NCBI GenBank assembly: GCA_040507035.1
Contig: JBEVVR010000044.1
Coordinates: 62,001-126,000 of the forward strand
Source of the DNA: Thiodiazotropha sp040507035
GTDB taxonomy: Bacteria; Pseudomonadota; Gammaproteobacteria; Chromatiales; Chromatiaceae
Length of the DNA: 64,000 bases
Direction of reading: 5' to 3'
Position 1 is the first letter of the stretch; each line of letters opens with the position of its first letter. The notes under the pieces were generated by a model that worked only from the letters and a program-made list of their open reading frames with translations, did not search any database and was not told the origin of the DNA. Made by a program: the position numbers and the translations under genes. Positions 8,087 through 17,812 of this stretch are shown here, piece after piece.

Positions 8087-11000
8087 TCAATGTACAACAT
8101 TTCCAATATTCAAAACATTTAGATATCCGAGCATGCGATCCCGCATACTGTGCAGTTTATCTATTCCAGCCTTTGCGGCAGCTTGTTCTCCCTTGTAGTG
8201 GAGCCCGATCAGATGATCGACATACTGGTGAATCTCCAGGTGCAGGTATTCCAGGCTCGAAAATATTTGGCTGTCGCCATAATTTCTTCTACCTTCATTT
8301 GCAAGCCACTTACCGAATGAACACTGAGTGTGATCCGCTATGGGCACCTTCTCCGTCTCCCAATACAATAAGCGTTCTACCTCCCTAATCCATGACCGGT
8401 GTTCTACCCCGGCAAACAAGATTGAGTAGTCGTCCCGTGGATAGGCCTCCTGGAGCAACCAGGACTGACATGGCTGCCACTGCTTCAACCAAGTCAAAAC
8501 CTTGTCCGCAGGCAAGGGCCTCGATATTTGATAGCCCTGAGCCAATTGGCAACCCAGCTTTAGTAACAGTTCTCCCTGTTCAACACTCTCCACACCTTCG
8601 GCAATCACCTGCCGACTAAACGCGGTTGCGATCCCGATCACACCTTCAAGAATTGCCAGATCCTCAGGATCATCCAACATATCACGGACGAAATTCTGGT
8701 CGATTTTCAATGTTGTGGCGGGTAGCTGCTTCAAATAGGTTAGGGATGAGTAGCCTGTGCCGAAATCATCCAGTGCGAAGGTCACACCCATTTTTGCACA
8801 GGCTTCAATCACCTCAGATACATGACCTATGTCGTCCAGGGCACTTGATTCGAGAACCTCGAGTTCGATGTTTTGTGAACTGACATTCGGATGCAGCTCT
8901 AGAACTCTTGCGAGATTTTCGACAAAATCGGGTTGTTGAAGATGCAGCGCACCAATATTGATGCTGACTGCGGGAGTGACCCCCAGCTTGGACCAATCTG
9001 TCAGCTGCTTCAATACCGAAGCTATCACCCATTCGCCAAGTTCAATTTCAAGTTGAGTATTCTCTATGTCAGAGAGAAAATTGGCCGGTGTCAAAATCCC
9101 CAGCTTTGGATGCCGCCAACGAACAAAGGCTTCGAGACCGACAACTTCTCCGCTGTGCATATTCACCTTCGGCTGGTAATAGAGCATAAACTCATCCATT
9201 TCGAAGGCCTGCTTAATACCTGCCAATTTGGCTTCCTTATTGATGACGCTGCTGTCGTAGTCAAGATCGTAGACTTGGTAACAATTCTTGCCGCGCAGTT
9301 TCGCTTGATACATGGAATGGTCAGCCTGGCGAATCAGTTGCTCGGCATCGACGACCCCCTTCTGAGGATAGAAGGTCAGACCTATGCTCGCGGATACCTT
9401 GAGCTGTAGCTTATTCAGCGATACCGGCATCGCAGCTGCATCCAGCAGTCGTTTAATCAGAGGAAGACTGTCGTTTGTACTCGGCAGGTCAACCAGTACC
9501 GCGACGAATTCATCCCCACCAAGGCGGGACAGGGTATCACCTTTGCGTAACGCTTCTTGCAGTCGGTTGGCTATTTTCTTCAGGAATCGATCACCGATCT
9601 GGTGATCGTTTTCATCGTTTATCGCCTTAAAACCATCCAAATCCAAATAGACGATTGCCAGCCTCAAACCCCGCCTCTGAGCTTGATACATGGCCTGATT
9701 CATGCGATCGATCAGTAACACCCGGTTGGGTAAATTTGTTAATGAATCAAAGTGGGCGATCTGTTGGAGTTGTTCTTCGTAGGCCTTCTGTTGCGAGATA
9801 TCAGAGTGAGTACCGACCACACGCCTGGGTTTATTGTCAATATCCCACTCAACAATCTTTCCTCGGGCATGAATCCACATGTAGTTGCCTTGCTTACGCT
9901 TAAAACGAAATTCGACATCGAACTTGCGCAGTGAACCCTGGAGGTATTTCTTCAATATCTTTTTTACATTGTCGATATCATGCGGATGTACACGCCTCTC
10001 CCACTCAATAAAGGACTCGGGAAACTCATAGGGGCGATAACCTGCCATGGTGTAGTAACGGACATCAAACAACACCTCGTTATTCACCAGGTTCCAGTCC
10101 CAGATACCGTCATTCGCCACTGACATGGCCAAATCATAGCGTTGCTCACTCTCCCGCAACAAAGACTCTGCTTGTTTTCTGCTATGGATCTCCTTGCGCA
10201 AGCGGTATATCCACCAGATCACGAATGCGAATAGCAGAAACGCCCCAGCTAATATCTGAGCCAGCAGTCGATAATCTATTTTTTCAACATAATCCCGAGT
10301 CACCCATCTCTGCAGAATGCTCTGGGTGGAGGCATGCGGAAGCGCGCTAAGGGTTTTATCAATAATCGAATGGAGAACCGGCTGTCGTTGGTCTACAAAA
10401 AGCGTAAGCTTCATGATGATGGAGGTTTTGCCTACCACCTTGATGTTATGCAATCCCAACTCCGCCATGTGATAACTCGCCAGCGCCATTGTCGCCAGCA
10501 TGGCATCAAATCGTTGCTCGGATACCCCCAGCAGTCCCTGTTGAATATTCTCCACCTCGACAAAAGAGAACCCTGGATAGGTTGTATAGATATCCGATGT
10601 ATATCCATAGTCCTTGATTATGGCAATCTTCTTACCCCTGATCTGTTCGAGCTTCTCAACATAGTGCTGATTCGCCTCCATAATGATGACGATCGGATTA
10701 TGACTATAGGCCTGAATCGGACTAAAGCGGCGATTTAACACAGCGTCAGCCATATCACCCGATATGACATCGACCTTACCCTCCATCGCAATCTGCAAGG
10801 ATTCGCTCCAGGTAACAGTGGGGACGGGTACGAAATCAATGCCGGTATAGTGCTCGATAAGCGCCAGGTGGTCAGCGACGATACCGACGTAGCTGCCATC
10901 CTTTTCAAACGCCTCGTAGGGCAGCCAGTTGGGATCACCGGTAAAATAGACAGCGGAGTGAGATTGGATCCACTCTCTTTCTTGATTCGAGAGAACCAAA

Positions 11001-11158
11001 TCAATGGCTGGGTAGGCACTGTCATCGCCTGCGCAATGTACAGATGTAGTGAATCCGATAAGTAGAAACGGCACCAGGAATAGGAGCACGGTTTGTGTTC
11101 TGGAAATAGCCGGAATCTCCCACCATCCCAGTGCTCCCTGCAAGTCCTTCATTATCAC
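8087..11158 (-). CDS. Periplasmic-sensor PAS-GGDEF-EAL-CZB signalling protein
   Basis: A 1023-residue c-di-GMP signalling protein. Domains in order: a signal/anchor helix (residues 22-42); a family 3 solute-binding-like periplasmic domain (about 50-290); a membrane helix (299-318); a PAS/PAC domain (about 340-460); GGDEF (about 465-630); EAL (about 645-890); and a C-terminal CZB zinc-binding domain (about 912-1015). The GGDEF signature is intact (547-551), with an RxxD inhibitory site five residues before it (538-541). The EAL signature reads EAF (676-678), but the acidic and lysine residues of the later motifs (EVLES, DDFGTGYSS, LKID, AEGVES) are present. The CZB ligand set is complete: H920, C946, H973 and H977. 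It probably senses a periplasmic ligand and zinc or redox state. Monocistronic. Confidence 0.93.
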   Translation of the reverse strand: MIMKDLQGALGWWEIPAISRTQTVLLFLVPFLLIGFTTSVHCAGDDSAYPAIDLVLSNQEREWIQSHSAVYFTGDPNWLPYEAFEKDGSYVGIVADHLALIEHYTGIDFVPVPTVTWSESLQIAMEGKVDVISGDMADAVLNRRFSPIQAYSHNPIVIIMEANQHYVEKLEQIRGKKIAIIKDYGYTSDIYTTYPGFSFVEVENIQQGLLGVSEQRFDAMLATMALASYHMAELGLHNIKVVGKTSIIMKLTLFVDQRQPVLHSIIDKTLSALPHASTQSILQRWVTRDYVEKIDYRLLAQILAGAFLLFAFVIWWIYRLRKEIHSRKQAESLLRESEQRYDLAMSVANDGIWDWNLVNNEVLFDVRYYTMAGYRPYEFPESFIEWERRVHPHDIDNVKKILKKYLQGSLRKFDVEFRFKRKQGNYMWIHARGKIVEWDIDNKPRRVVGTHSDISQQKAYEEQLQQIAHFDSLTNLPNRVLLIDRMNQAMYQAQRRGLRLAIVYLDLDGFKAINDENDHQIGDRFLKKIANRLQEALRKGDTLSRLGGDEFVAVLVDLPSTNDSLPLIKRLLDAAAMPVSLNKLQLKVSASIGLTFYPQKGVVDAEQLIRQADHSMYQAKLRGKNCYQVYDLDYDSSVINKEAKLAGIKQAFEMDEFMLYYQPKVNMHSGEVVGLEAFVRWRHPKLGILTPANFLSDIENTQLEIELGEWVIASVLKQLTDWSKLGVTPAVSINIGALHLQQPDFVENLARVLELHPNVSSQNIELEVLESSALDDIGHVSEVIEACAKMGVTFALDDFGTGYSSLTYLKQLPATTLKIDQNFVRDMLDDPEDLAILEGVIGIATAFSRQVIAEGVESVEQGELLLKLGCQLAQGYQISRPLPADKVLTWLKQWQPCQSWLLQEAYPRDDYSILFAGVEHRSWIREVERLLYWETEKVPIADHTQCSFGKWLANEGRRNYGDSQIFSSLEYLHLEIHQYVDHLIGLHYKGEQAAAKAGIDKLHSMRDRMLGYLNVLNIGNVVH

Positions 11159-11339
11159 AAATCTCCCTTTGTGTAATGGTAATTATAAACCGTTCAAACA
11201 GCTCCTGACTTCCTTATTCTTTGTTTAATTGCTATCGCTCAAGTTAAGAAAAACTTGAGTAAAAAATGTGGAAATTACTTCCCATGCAGTGAGAATTTCC
11301 GCATCTCATTGAAAAAAATCCAGGCTATAATCCGCTTCC

Positions 11340-13472
11340 ATGATCCATGCCAGCAACCTCTTCTCCCACCGCACCTACTGGGCCGCCCGCTTCGGTGTGG
11401 CGCCGGTGCTACCCATGAGCCGCTCAGAGATGGAGGAGCTCGGCTGGGATAGCTGCGATATCATCATCGTCACCGGTGACGCCTACGTAGACCACCCCAG
11501 CTTTGGCATGGCCCTGATCGGTCGGTTGCTGGAGGCCCAGGGCTTTCGTGTGGGTATCATCGCCCAGCCCGACTGGAGCAGTGCACAGGCCTTGCGTCAG
11601 CTTGGAAAACCTAACCTCTTCTTCGGCATCACCGCCGGCAACATGGACTCCATGGTCAACCGCTACACCGCGGACAGGCGCATTCGCAGCGACGACGCCT
11701 ATACCCCCAACGGCGAAGCCGGCAAGCGACCCGACCGCTCGGTGATCGTCTACGCCCAGCGGGCACGGGAGGCTTACAAGGGGGTACCGGTGGTGATCGG
11801 GGGCATCGAGGCGAGCCTGCGCCGCATTGCCCACTACGACTATTGGTCGGACAAAGTACGGCGCTCGGTGCTACCCGACTCGAAAGCGGATCTGTTGATC
11901 TACGGCAACGGGGAGCGGGCGGTGGTGGAACTGGCCCACCGCCTGGCCGCAGGAGAGAAGATAGGCGAGATCACCGACATTCGGGGCACCGGCTTGATGC
12001 GCCAGGGGTTACCCCAGGGGTGGAGCGAAATCGACTCGACCCAACTCGACAAGCCGGGTCCCAAACAGCACCACCCTGATCCCTATCAGGCAGAGCCCGC
12101 GTGTCGTGCCAACCCTCTGAGTTTCACCCCCCACCAGCGCCCTGCCGGACTCGATCGATCCCGAACGGTGGTGCGCCTTCCCGGCTACGACCAGGTGGTG
12201 GTGGATGAGCTACTCTATGCCCACGCCTCCCGAGTATTCCATCTGGAGACCAATCCAGGCAACGCCCGCACCCTGGTGCAGCGCCACGGCAAGCGGGATG
12301 TCTGGCTCAATCCGCCGCCGATTCCGCTCACCACAGAGGAGCTGGACCGGGTCTACGAACTCCCCTACTCGCGCCAGCCCCACCCTGTCTACGGTGAGGC
12401 GCGTAACCCGGCCTGGGAGATGATCCGCTTTTCGGTCAATATCATGCGCGGCTGCTTCGGCGGCTGCACCTTCTGCTCAATCACCGAGCATGAGGGGCGC
12501 ATTATCCAGAGCCGTTCTGAGAATTCAGTGGTGCGCGAGGTGGAGGCAATCCGTGACCAGACACCGGGGTTTACCGGCAACATCTCTGACTTGGGGGGCC
12601 CCACCGCCAACATGTACCGGCTCGCCTGCAAGGATAAGAAGATCGAATCCGCCTGCCGCCGCCTCTCCTGCGTCTACCCGAATATCTGCAACAATCTCAA
12701 CACCGACCATCGACCACTGATCAGGCTCTACCGGCGTACCCGATCCCTAGCCGGCATCAAACGGGTATTCATCGCCTCGGGGCTGCGCTACGACCTGGCG
12801 GTTCGCTCCCCGGAATATATCCGCGAACTGGTGACCCACCATGTGGGCGGCTACCTGAAGATCGCCCCAGAGCACACAGAGGACGGCCCCCTGGGCAAGA
12901 TGATGAAGCCAGGCATCGATAGCTACCAGCGCTTCAAGAGACTGTTCGACAAATACTCCGACGAGGCAGGTAAGGAGCAGTACCTTATCCCCTACTTTAT
13001 CGCCGCCCACCCGGGGACCAGCGACAAGGATATGCTCAACCTGGCCCTCTGGCTGAAGCGCAACGGCTTTCGCCCCGACCAGGTGCAGGCCTTTTTACCC
13101 ACACCCTTGGCTATCGCCTCGGCGATGTACCATTCGGGACGGAATCCGCTACAGCGTATACACCCCAGCGCTGAACGGGTGCGGGTGGTCAAGGGCCTGA
13201 GACAGAGACGACTGCACAAGGCCTTTCTGCGTTACCACGATCCTGAAAACTGGCCTCTGCTGAGAGATGCCTTGAACAAAATGGGTAGGGGGGACCTGAT
13301 CGGAAACGGCAAACGGCATCTGCTACCGAGTTGGCAACCTGGCAAGGCAAAGACGGAGAAAACAGGAATCAAAAGGGTAAGCGGAAAACCCAATGGCAGA
13401 GCCAAGAAGGCTGTAGCCAGGAAACGAAAACAGGGCCCCAGAAGAGACCCAAGCGGTGGCAGACGACCCTAA
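11340..13472 (+). CDS. YgiQ family radical SAM protein
   Basis: A 710-residue YgiQ-type protein. The N-terminal half carries the UPF0313/YgiQ domain (VTGDAYVDHPSFG; GGIEASLRRIAHYDYW), and the radical SAM core has its iron-sulfur ligands as CxxxCxxC at C372, C376 and C379 (MRGCFGGCTFC). The length and motif order match the family, whose substrate is unknown. The C-terminal 50 residues are a Lys/Arg-rich tail (KRVSGKPNGRAKKAVARKRK) of the kind often seen in this family. It stands alone, with a 180-base AT-rich gap upstream and the hsp20 gene downstream. Confidence 0.95.
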   Translation: MIHASNLFSHRTYWAARFGVAPVLPMSRSEMEELGWDSCDIIIVTGDAYVDHPSFGMALIGRLLEAQGFRVGIIAQPDWSSAQALRQLGKPNLFFGITAGNMDSMVNRYTADRRIRSDDAYTPNGEAGKRPDRSVIVYAQRAREAYKGVPVVIGGIEASLRRIAHYDYWSDKVRRSVLPDSKADLLIYGNGERAVVELAHRLAAGEKIGEITDIRGTGLMRQGLPQGWSEIDSTQLDKPGPKQHHPDPYQAEPACRANPLSFTPHQRPAGLDRSRTVVRLPGYDQVVVDELLYAHASRVFHLETNPGNARTLVQRHGKRDVWLNPPPIPLTTEELDRVYELPYSRQPHPVYGEARNPAWEMIRFSVNIMRGCFGGCTFCSITEHEGRIIQSRSENSVVREVEAIRDQTPGFTGNISDLGGPTANMYRLACKDKKIESACRRLSCVYPNICNNLNTDHRPLIRLYRRTRSLAGIKRVFIASGLRYDLAVRSPEYIRELVTHHVGGYLKIAPEHTEDGPLGKMMKPGIDSYQRFKRLFDKYSDEAGKEQYLIPYFIAAHPGTSDKDMLNLALWLKRNGFRPDQVQAFLPTPLAIASAMYHSGRNPLQRIHPSAERVRVVKGLRQRRLHKAFLRYHDPENWPLLRDALNKMGRGDLIGNGKRHLLPSWQPGKAKTEKTGIKRVSGKPNGRAKKAVARKRKQGPRRDPSGGRRP

Positions 13473-13608
13473 CCGCCGGATCGGGAATTGAGCAGGATTC
13501 AGATCGATTATCGACCCTGATCCACTCGATTTTATCCTATTTAATTACCATATATATCAATGCTTTATAAAACAGACCCTCGATCCGCATCGACCCAGCG
13601 AAACAGTG

Positions 13609-13636
13609 TTGAAAAACCCCTCGACCGGGACCATAT
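13609..13636 (+). promoter_or_regulatory. Candidate sigma32 (heat-shock) promoter of the hsp20 gene
   Basis: A TTGAAA at 13609-13614 and a GACCATAT at 13629-13636 are separated by 14 bases. This matches the RpoH pattern CTTGAAA-N(13-15)-CCCCATNT with mismatches in the first two bases of the -10. It lies 36 bases before the start codon of the small heat-shock gene. An AGGAGG ribosome binding site follows at 13661-13666. Confidence 0.6.
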
Positions 13637-13672
13637 TTATAGTAGGGACGGGTAGTTTATAGGAGGTAAATC

Positions 13673-14116
13673 ATGAACATCACACGTTATGACCCATGGC
13701 GCACATTGGATGATTGGCGTCAGGAAATTGACCGTGCGTTCCACCCGCTCCTGCATCGAGAAGATGATACCTCTCGCGTTGTGGGAGGTGAGTGGGCACC
13801 TGCGGTCGATATCAAGGAAGAGGATACAAAGTATGTAATCCGCGCCGATATTCCGGGTGTAAAACCCGAAGATGTCGAGGTCACCATGGAGAACGGTGTA
13901 TTGACGATCCGCGGTGAACGCCGGTTTGAAGAGACGGAAGAGAAGGATAACTTCAAACGTATCGAACGCTCTCATGGCGTCTTCTATCGTCGTTTCTCAC
14001 TGCCGGATAACACCAATGCAGAGGCTGTGGAGGCCAGCGGCCAGGATGGCGTGATCGAGGTCATTATTCCAAAGACTGAGGAAAAACAGCCGAAACGCAT
14101 CGAGGTTACCCATTGA
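13673..14116 (+). CDS. Hsp20/alpha-crystallin small heat-shock protein
   Basis: A 147-residue small heat-shock protein, an ATP-independent holdase that keeps unfolding proteins soluble. The alpha-crystallin domain spans about residues 38-140, with the conserved strand patterns WAPAVDIKEED, YVIRADIPGVKPEDVEV and GVLTIRGER, and an IPKTEEKQPKRIEV C-terminal segment carrying the I-x-I/V-like anchor. The N-terminus (MNITRYDPWRTLDDWRQEID) is typical of class A proteobacterial members. A perfect AGGAGG precedes the ATG, a candidate sigma32 promoter lies upstream, and an intrinsic terminator follows, so it is a single-gene heat-shock unit. Confidence 0.97.
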   Translation: MNITRYDPWRTLDDWRQEIDRAFHPLLHREDDTSRVVGGEWAPAVDIKEEDTKYVIRADIPGVKPEDVEVTMENGVLTIRGERRFEETEEKDNFKRIERSHGVFYRRFSLPDNTNAEAVEASGQDGVIEVIIPKTEEKQPKRIEVTH

Positions 14117-14150
14117 AGCGGTGAGTGTTGAATAAACGACGCTGTTTGAG

Positions 14151-14180
14151 AACCCTCTCCAACCCGAGAGGGTTTTTTCT
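14151..14180 (+). terminator. Intrinsic terminator after hsp20
   Basis: A perfect nine-base stem (AACCCTCTC paired with GAGAGGGTT at 14151-14159 and 14166-14174) with a six-base loop runs directly into a T tract. It acts rightward, 35 bases after the hsp20 stop; the opposite strand lacks a T tract. Confidence 0.9.
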
Positions 14181-14227
14181 ATTCCAAATTGCCAAGAAAA
14201 ATCTTCAGCCGGAGAGCGGCGATTGGA

Positions 14228-14848
14228 TCAGAAGCTGAATATCAGGCCCAGATTGGTTTCAAACTGGGGAAAGGCATCACCCTCTAGCTGCAAACTGCAT
14301 CCGGCATCGCAGAACAGGGTTTCATTGGAGTCGATGAGGGTACTGTAGCCACGCATCTCAAAACGTATACCGAGCCGTTCCGTGGGATACCATTTCAGAC
14401 CACCGCCGACACTCAGCGAGAAGCGGGTTTCATCTTCATAACCATCGTGGGAAGGATTCATGATGGTCATCCCCAAACCACCGGTGATGTAGGGAGTGAT
14501 CTTCTCTTTCCGGTAGTTGAGGGTGTGGACATCCACCGTACCGCCCAGATGTACATAGTGAATGTCCAGGCCGAAGGCATTGTTGGGATCGGTGGTGTCG
14601 GCCAGGGATGAATCCTGGTGGCTGTAGAGAAATTCGTAACGCGCCGAATCGGATGCGGCCTGGCTGATGGTAAAACCCCAGTCCGTTGAATTATCTATAT
14701 CCATGCGACTGTAGTCAGAGTTAGTCTCGAAGGATCCCCCGACCCTATGTCCGGCGAAAGGGGCAAATTCCAGGTCACTATCGGCCAACAGGCTCGATGA
14801 GCTTGCCGCCAAAGACAACCAAATTGTAAGAAAAAAGACTCTGTACAT
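14228..14848 (-). CDS. Outer-membrane beta-barrel protein (porin-like)
   Basis: A 206-residue secreted protein. An N-terminal signal peptide (MYRVFFLTIWLSLAASSSSLLA) is followed by alternating polar/hydrophobic strands with Gly- and aromatic-rich turns (FAPFAGHRVGGSFE, YITGGLGMTIMNPSHDGYED, FSLSVGGGLKWYPTERLGIRFEMRGY). It ends in Phe (LGLIFSF), the usual signal for Bam-dependent insertion in the outer membrane. The size fits an eight-stranded OmpA/OmpW-like barrel. No ligand can be inferred. It is a single gene between the hsp20 terminator and rsmI. Confidence 0.8.
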   Translation of the reverse strand: MYRVFFLTIWLSLAASSSSLLADSDLEFAPFAGHRVGGSFETNSDYSRMDIDNSTDWGFTISQAASDSARYEFLYSHQDSSLADTTDPNNAFGLDIHYVHLGGTVDVHTLNYRKEKITPYITGGLGMTIMNPSHDGYEDETRFSLSVGGGLKWYPTERLGIRFEMRGYSTLIDSNETLFCDAGCSLQLEGDAFPQFETNLGLIFSF

Positions 14849-14929
14849 GACAAATCAACGGGAATTGAACGGTTCTAATAGCTAATTATTGTAAAGAAAT
14901 GGGCAAATAACCTGGGATCACTTCACAAC

Positions 14930-15772
14930 TTAGGCCTTGGATATCTCAAGTGCCTGTTTATACAGTATATTTTTTTTCTTTCCTGATATCCTAGATGCTA
15001 ATGAGACGGCCTGTTTGAGAGGTAGTTCCGCCAACAACGTGATCAACATCTGCTCAACCTCGACCTCGACCCGTTCCCCGGACGCTTCAGTCGATCCCTT
15101 GATGAGAATCACGAACTCCCCTTTCTGTTGATCCCCATCCTGCTGCAGCATCTCAATCAGCTGCTCCAGACTACTCCTGAGAATGGTCTCATGCAGCTTG
15201 GTCAGCTCCCGCGCAATGACCCCTTCCCGTTCGGGACCGAAGACCCGACACATGTCAGAGAGAGAGTCGACTATGCGGTGACTCGACTCATAGAACACCA
15301 GTGTCGATGTCTCGTGGCAAAGGGTTTGCAGCCAGGAGAGCCGCTGCCTGGCCTGGCGTGGCGGGAAACCCAGGAACAGAAATCTATCGGTGGGAAGCGC
15401 GGCCGCTGAAAGGGCACAGACAACTGCACTGGCACCGGGGATGGGGACCACTCGGCCACCCCGCTGTATCACCTCCCTTACCAAAGGGAATCCCGGGTCA
15501 CTGATCAGCGGTGTACCCGCATCGGAGACCAGGGCGATCGACTGACCGGCGTCAAGGATTTGCAACAACTGCTCCAGCTGTGCATGCTCATTATGTTGAT
15601 GGAATGCGCGCAGCGGCGTATCTATAGCGTAGTGTTTTAGGAGTGGACGGGTGTGACGTGTATCCTCTGCGGCAATCAGATCGACGCGGCGCAATGTCTG
15701 CAACGCACGTTGGGTAATATCTTCGAGATTGCCGATCGGTGTGGCAACAACGTAAAGTACGCCCTTTGACAC
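14930..15772 (-). CDS. rsmI: 16S rRNA (cytidine(1402)-2'-O)-methyltransferase RsmI
   Basis: A tetrapyrrole-methylase-fold SAM methyltransferase that 2'-O-methylates C1402 in the decoding centre of 16S rRNA. The GTG at 15772 is preferred as start because it begins the family N-terminus (SKGVLYVVATPIGNLEDIT) and has AGGA upstream; an ATG at 15829 would add 19 unconserved residues. Conserved blocks include AAEDTRHTRPLL, LVSDAGTPLISDPG and the segment VVPIPGASAVVCALSAA, in a 280-residue product of normal length. It is divergent from lpoA across a gap of about 50 bases, the same arrangement as yraL/yraM in Escherichia coli. Confidence 0.96.
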   Translation of the reverse strand: MSKGVLYVVATPIGNLEDITQRALQTLRRVDLIAAEDTRHTRPLLKHYAIDTPLRAFHQHNEHAQLEQLLQILDAGQSIALVSDAGTPLISDPGFPLVREVIQRGGRVVPIPGASAVVCALSAAALPTDRFLFLGFPPRQARQRLSWLQTLCHETSTLVFYESSHRIVDSLSDMCRVFGPEREGVIARELTKLHETILRSSLEQLIEMLQQDGDQQKGEFVILIKGSTEASGERVEVEVEQMLITLLAELPLKQAVSLASRISGKKKNILYKQALEISKA

Positions 15773-15823
15773 GACAGTTCCTGATGTAGAATGGACACAC
15801 AATCCTGCCACAGATATCAAACC

Positions 15824-17812
15824 ATGCAAATTGACCGATTCCTATTGCTGTTCGCTGCCGCACTGCTGCTGCTGATACAAGGCTGTACCACAGCCCCCGA
15901 GGTGACCTCCTATGAACCCACGGAATTGCCGCCCCAGGTAAGACTGCAGATCGATCTTATGCTGGAGAGCGGGGACTTTGCCACTGCCGCCGAGCGCCTC
16001 GAGTCCCTCGCTGCTGAGAGTGTATCACCGCAACGGGAGTGGCTTTTACTGGAAGCGGCGGAGTACTGGCTTAAGGCCGGCGACCAGGCAAAGAGCCGAC
16101 TTCTGGTGGAGCAGTTGCAATCCTTCGACAGCGATCCTGACTTTAGCCTGAAATGGCGCATGCTACGTACCGAGATTGCGGTTTCACAGGGGGATATCGA
16201 ACAGGCACTCGATCTGATGGAGCCGGCACCCGGTGCCGACGCACCCTTGATTCTGCGTCGCCACTACCATCGGAATATGGCAGAGATATTCCGTCTCTCG
16301 GGCAATCTGCTGGAAAGCGCACGCGAGCTCGATGTCCTCGACCTGCTCTACGAGGATGATCAAGAGACCCGTCTGCAATCTCAGCAACTGCTGGTGCAGA
16401 CCCTGAGCAGTATGACCGACACCGCACTCAGCATGCTGCAACCGCCACCGCCAGCCACCCTGATCGGCTGGATGGAACTTGCCAAGATCATCAAACTGCA
16501 GCTCACCGATGCCACCGAACTGAGCGCTATGCTGGCGGCATGGCGGGAGCGATTTCCGCAACATCCTGCGTTACAGTCCCTACTCGCGGGATATCTACAG
16601 CAGCAAGGTTTCAGTAGCGAAGACCATATCGCCGTTATGCTCCCCCGCAGCGGACCCTACGCCAAGGTGGCCGCGGCGGTGCGCGACGGACTGATGGCGG
16701 CCTGGTATCAACAGCCTGCGACGCAACGACCCAGCTTGCAGTTTTATGACAGCAGCGAACTAAAGGATATCCTGCCTCTCTATCAACAGGCGATTCTCCA
16801 AGGTGCGAAAATGGTTGTCGGCCCGCTGAATAAGGAGGCGGTCAGGATGTTGTTGAGCCTGGAGCATCTGGATCACCCGATATTGGCGCTGAACCAGATC
16901 GATGATGCAGAGCTCACCCACCCGAACCTTTTTCAATTCGGCCTCGCCCCCGAGGATGAGGCACGACAGATTGCCGAGCGTGCCTGGCTTGAAGGCCACA
17001 GAACGGCATTGATTTTGACCCCTTCCGGAGAGTGGGGTGATCGTATCGCCGGCAGTTTTCGTCAACGCTGGATCACTTTGGGCGGCCGGGTGATGGAGCA
17101 GCAACTCTACAATGCCAGTGAAAACGATTTCTCCATGCCGATTCGCATGCTGCTCAATATCAATGAGAGCGAAGCCAGGAGTCATGCCCTGACCAAACTA
17201 CTGGGACGCAAGCTGGAGTCGGAAGCCCGCGCCCGCAAGGATGCCGATTTTATTTTTCTCGCCGCACGACCGCAGAAGGCCAGGCAGCTACGACCGCAGC
17301 TCAAGTTTTTCCATGCGGGAAATCTGCCGATTCTATCCACTTCCCATATCTACACCGGGGTGGCACAGAAGGAACTGGACCGGGATCTGGGAAAGATCAG
17401 CTTTGTCGATACACCCTGGCTTTTTGAGGAGGAACAGGGCGGGCCCTTGTCACGAAATAATCTAGAGCGGCTGATGCCAGGAGTCAAAGGTCGCTATGCT
17501 CGACTCTACGCCATGGGCATCGACAGCTACAACCTGTTGACTCAGCTGCAACAAATGCAGACTCAACCGGGCCGCATGTTCAGCGGCAAGAGCGGAACCC
17601 TCTATCTGGATCAGAACAACCGCATCCACAGGCTCCTGGCCTGGGCGGATATGGAGAGCGGCTTGGCCAAGGTCAGCGGCTATGCCCCGCGTTTGGGGCG
17701 ATTCGGCAACAGCGGACAAACTACCTTCGATCCCCAGCCTGGGGCTGAGTCCGAGGCTGATCCGCCACCGGGTAGCGATCGCTACCTTGCCCCGGCGACA
17801 CCCCGGCGATGA
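15824..17812 (+). CDS. lpoA: Penicillin-binding protein activator LpoA
   Basis: An outer-membrane lipoprotein that in E. coli activates PBP1A during peptidoglycan synthesis. The ATG at 15824 gives the better lipoprotein signal (MQIDRFLLLFAAALLLLIQG followed by the lipidated Cys); an ATG at 15791 would add 11 residues. The 662-residue product has a TPR-like helical N-terminal half to about residue 260. The C-terminal half resembles a periplasmic binding protein (IAVMLPRSGPYAKVAAAVRDG; KMVVGPLNKEAV). The length is close to E. coli LpoA. The stop overlaps the yraN start by four bases (ATGA), so the two are translationally coupled. Confidence 0.92.
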   Translation: MQIDRFLLLFAAALLLLIQGCTTAPEVTSYEPTELPPQVRLQIDLMLESGDFATAAERLESLAAESVSPQREWLLLEAAEYWLKAGDQAKSRLLVEQLQSFDSDPDFSLKWRMLRTEIAVSQGDIEQALDLMEPAPGADAPLILRRHYHRNMAEIFRLSGNLLESARELDVLDLLYEDDQETRLQSQQLLVQTLSSMTDTALSMLQPPPPATLIGWMELAKIIKLQLTDATELSAMLAAWRERFPQHPALQSLLAGYLQQQGFSSEDHIAVMLPRSGPYAKVAAAVRDGLMAAWYQQPATQRPSLQFYDSSELKDILPLYQQAILQGAKMVVGPLNKEAVRMLLSLEHLDHPILALNQIDDAELTHPNLFQFGLAPEDEARQIAERAWLEGHRTALILTPSGEWGDRIAGSFRQRWITLGGRVMEQQLYNASENDFSMPIRMLLNINESEARSHALTKLLGRKLESEARARKDADFIFLAARPQKARQLRPQLKFFHAGNLPILSTSHIYTGVAQKELDRDLGKISFVDTPWLFEEEQGGPLSRNNLERLMPGVKGRYARLYAMGIDSYNLLTQLQQMQTQPGRMFSGKSGTLYLDQNNRIHRLLAWADMESGLAKVSGYAPRLGRFGNSGQTTFDPQPGAESEADPPPGSDRYLAPATPRR

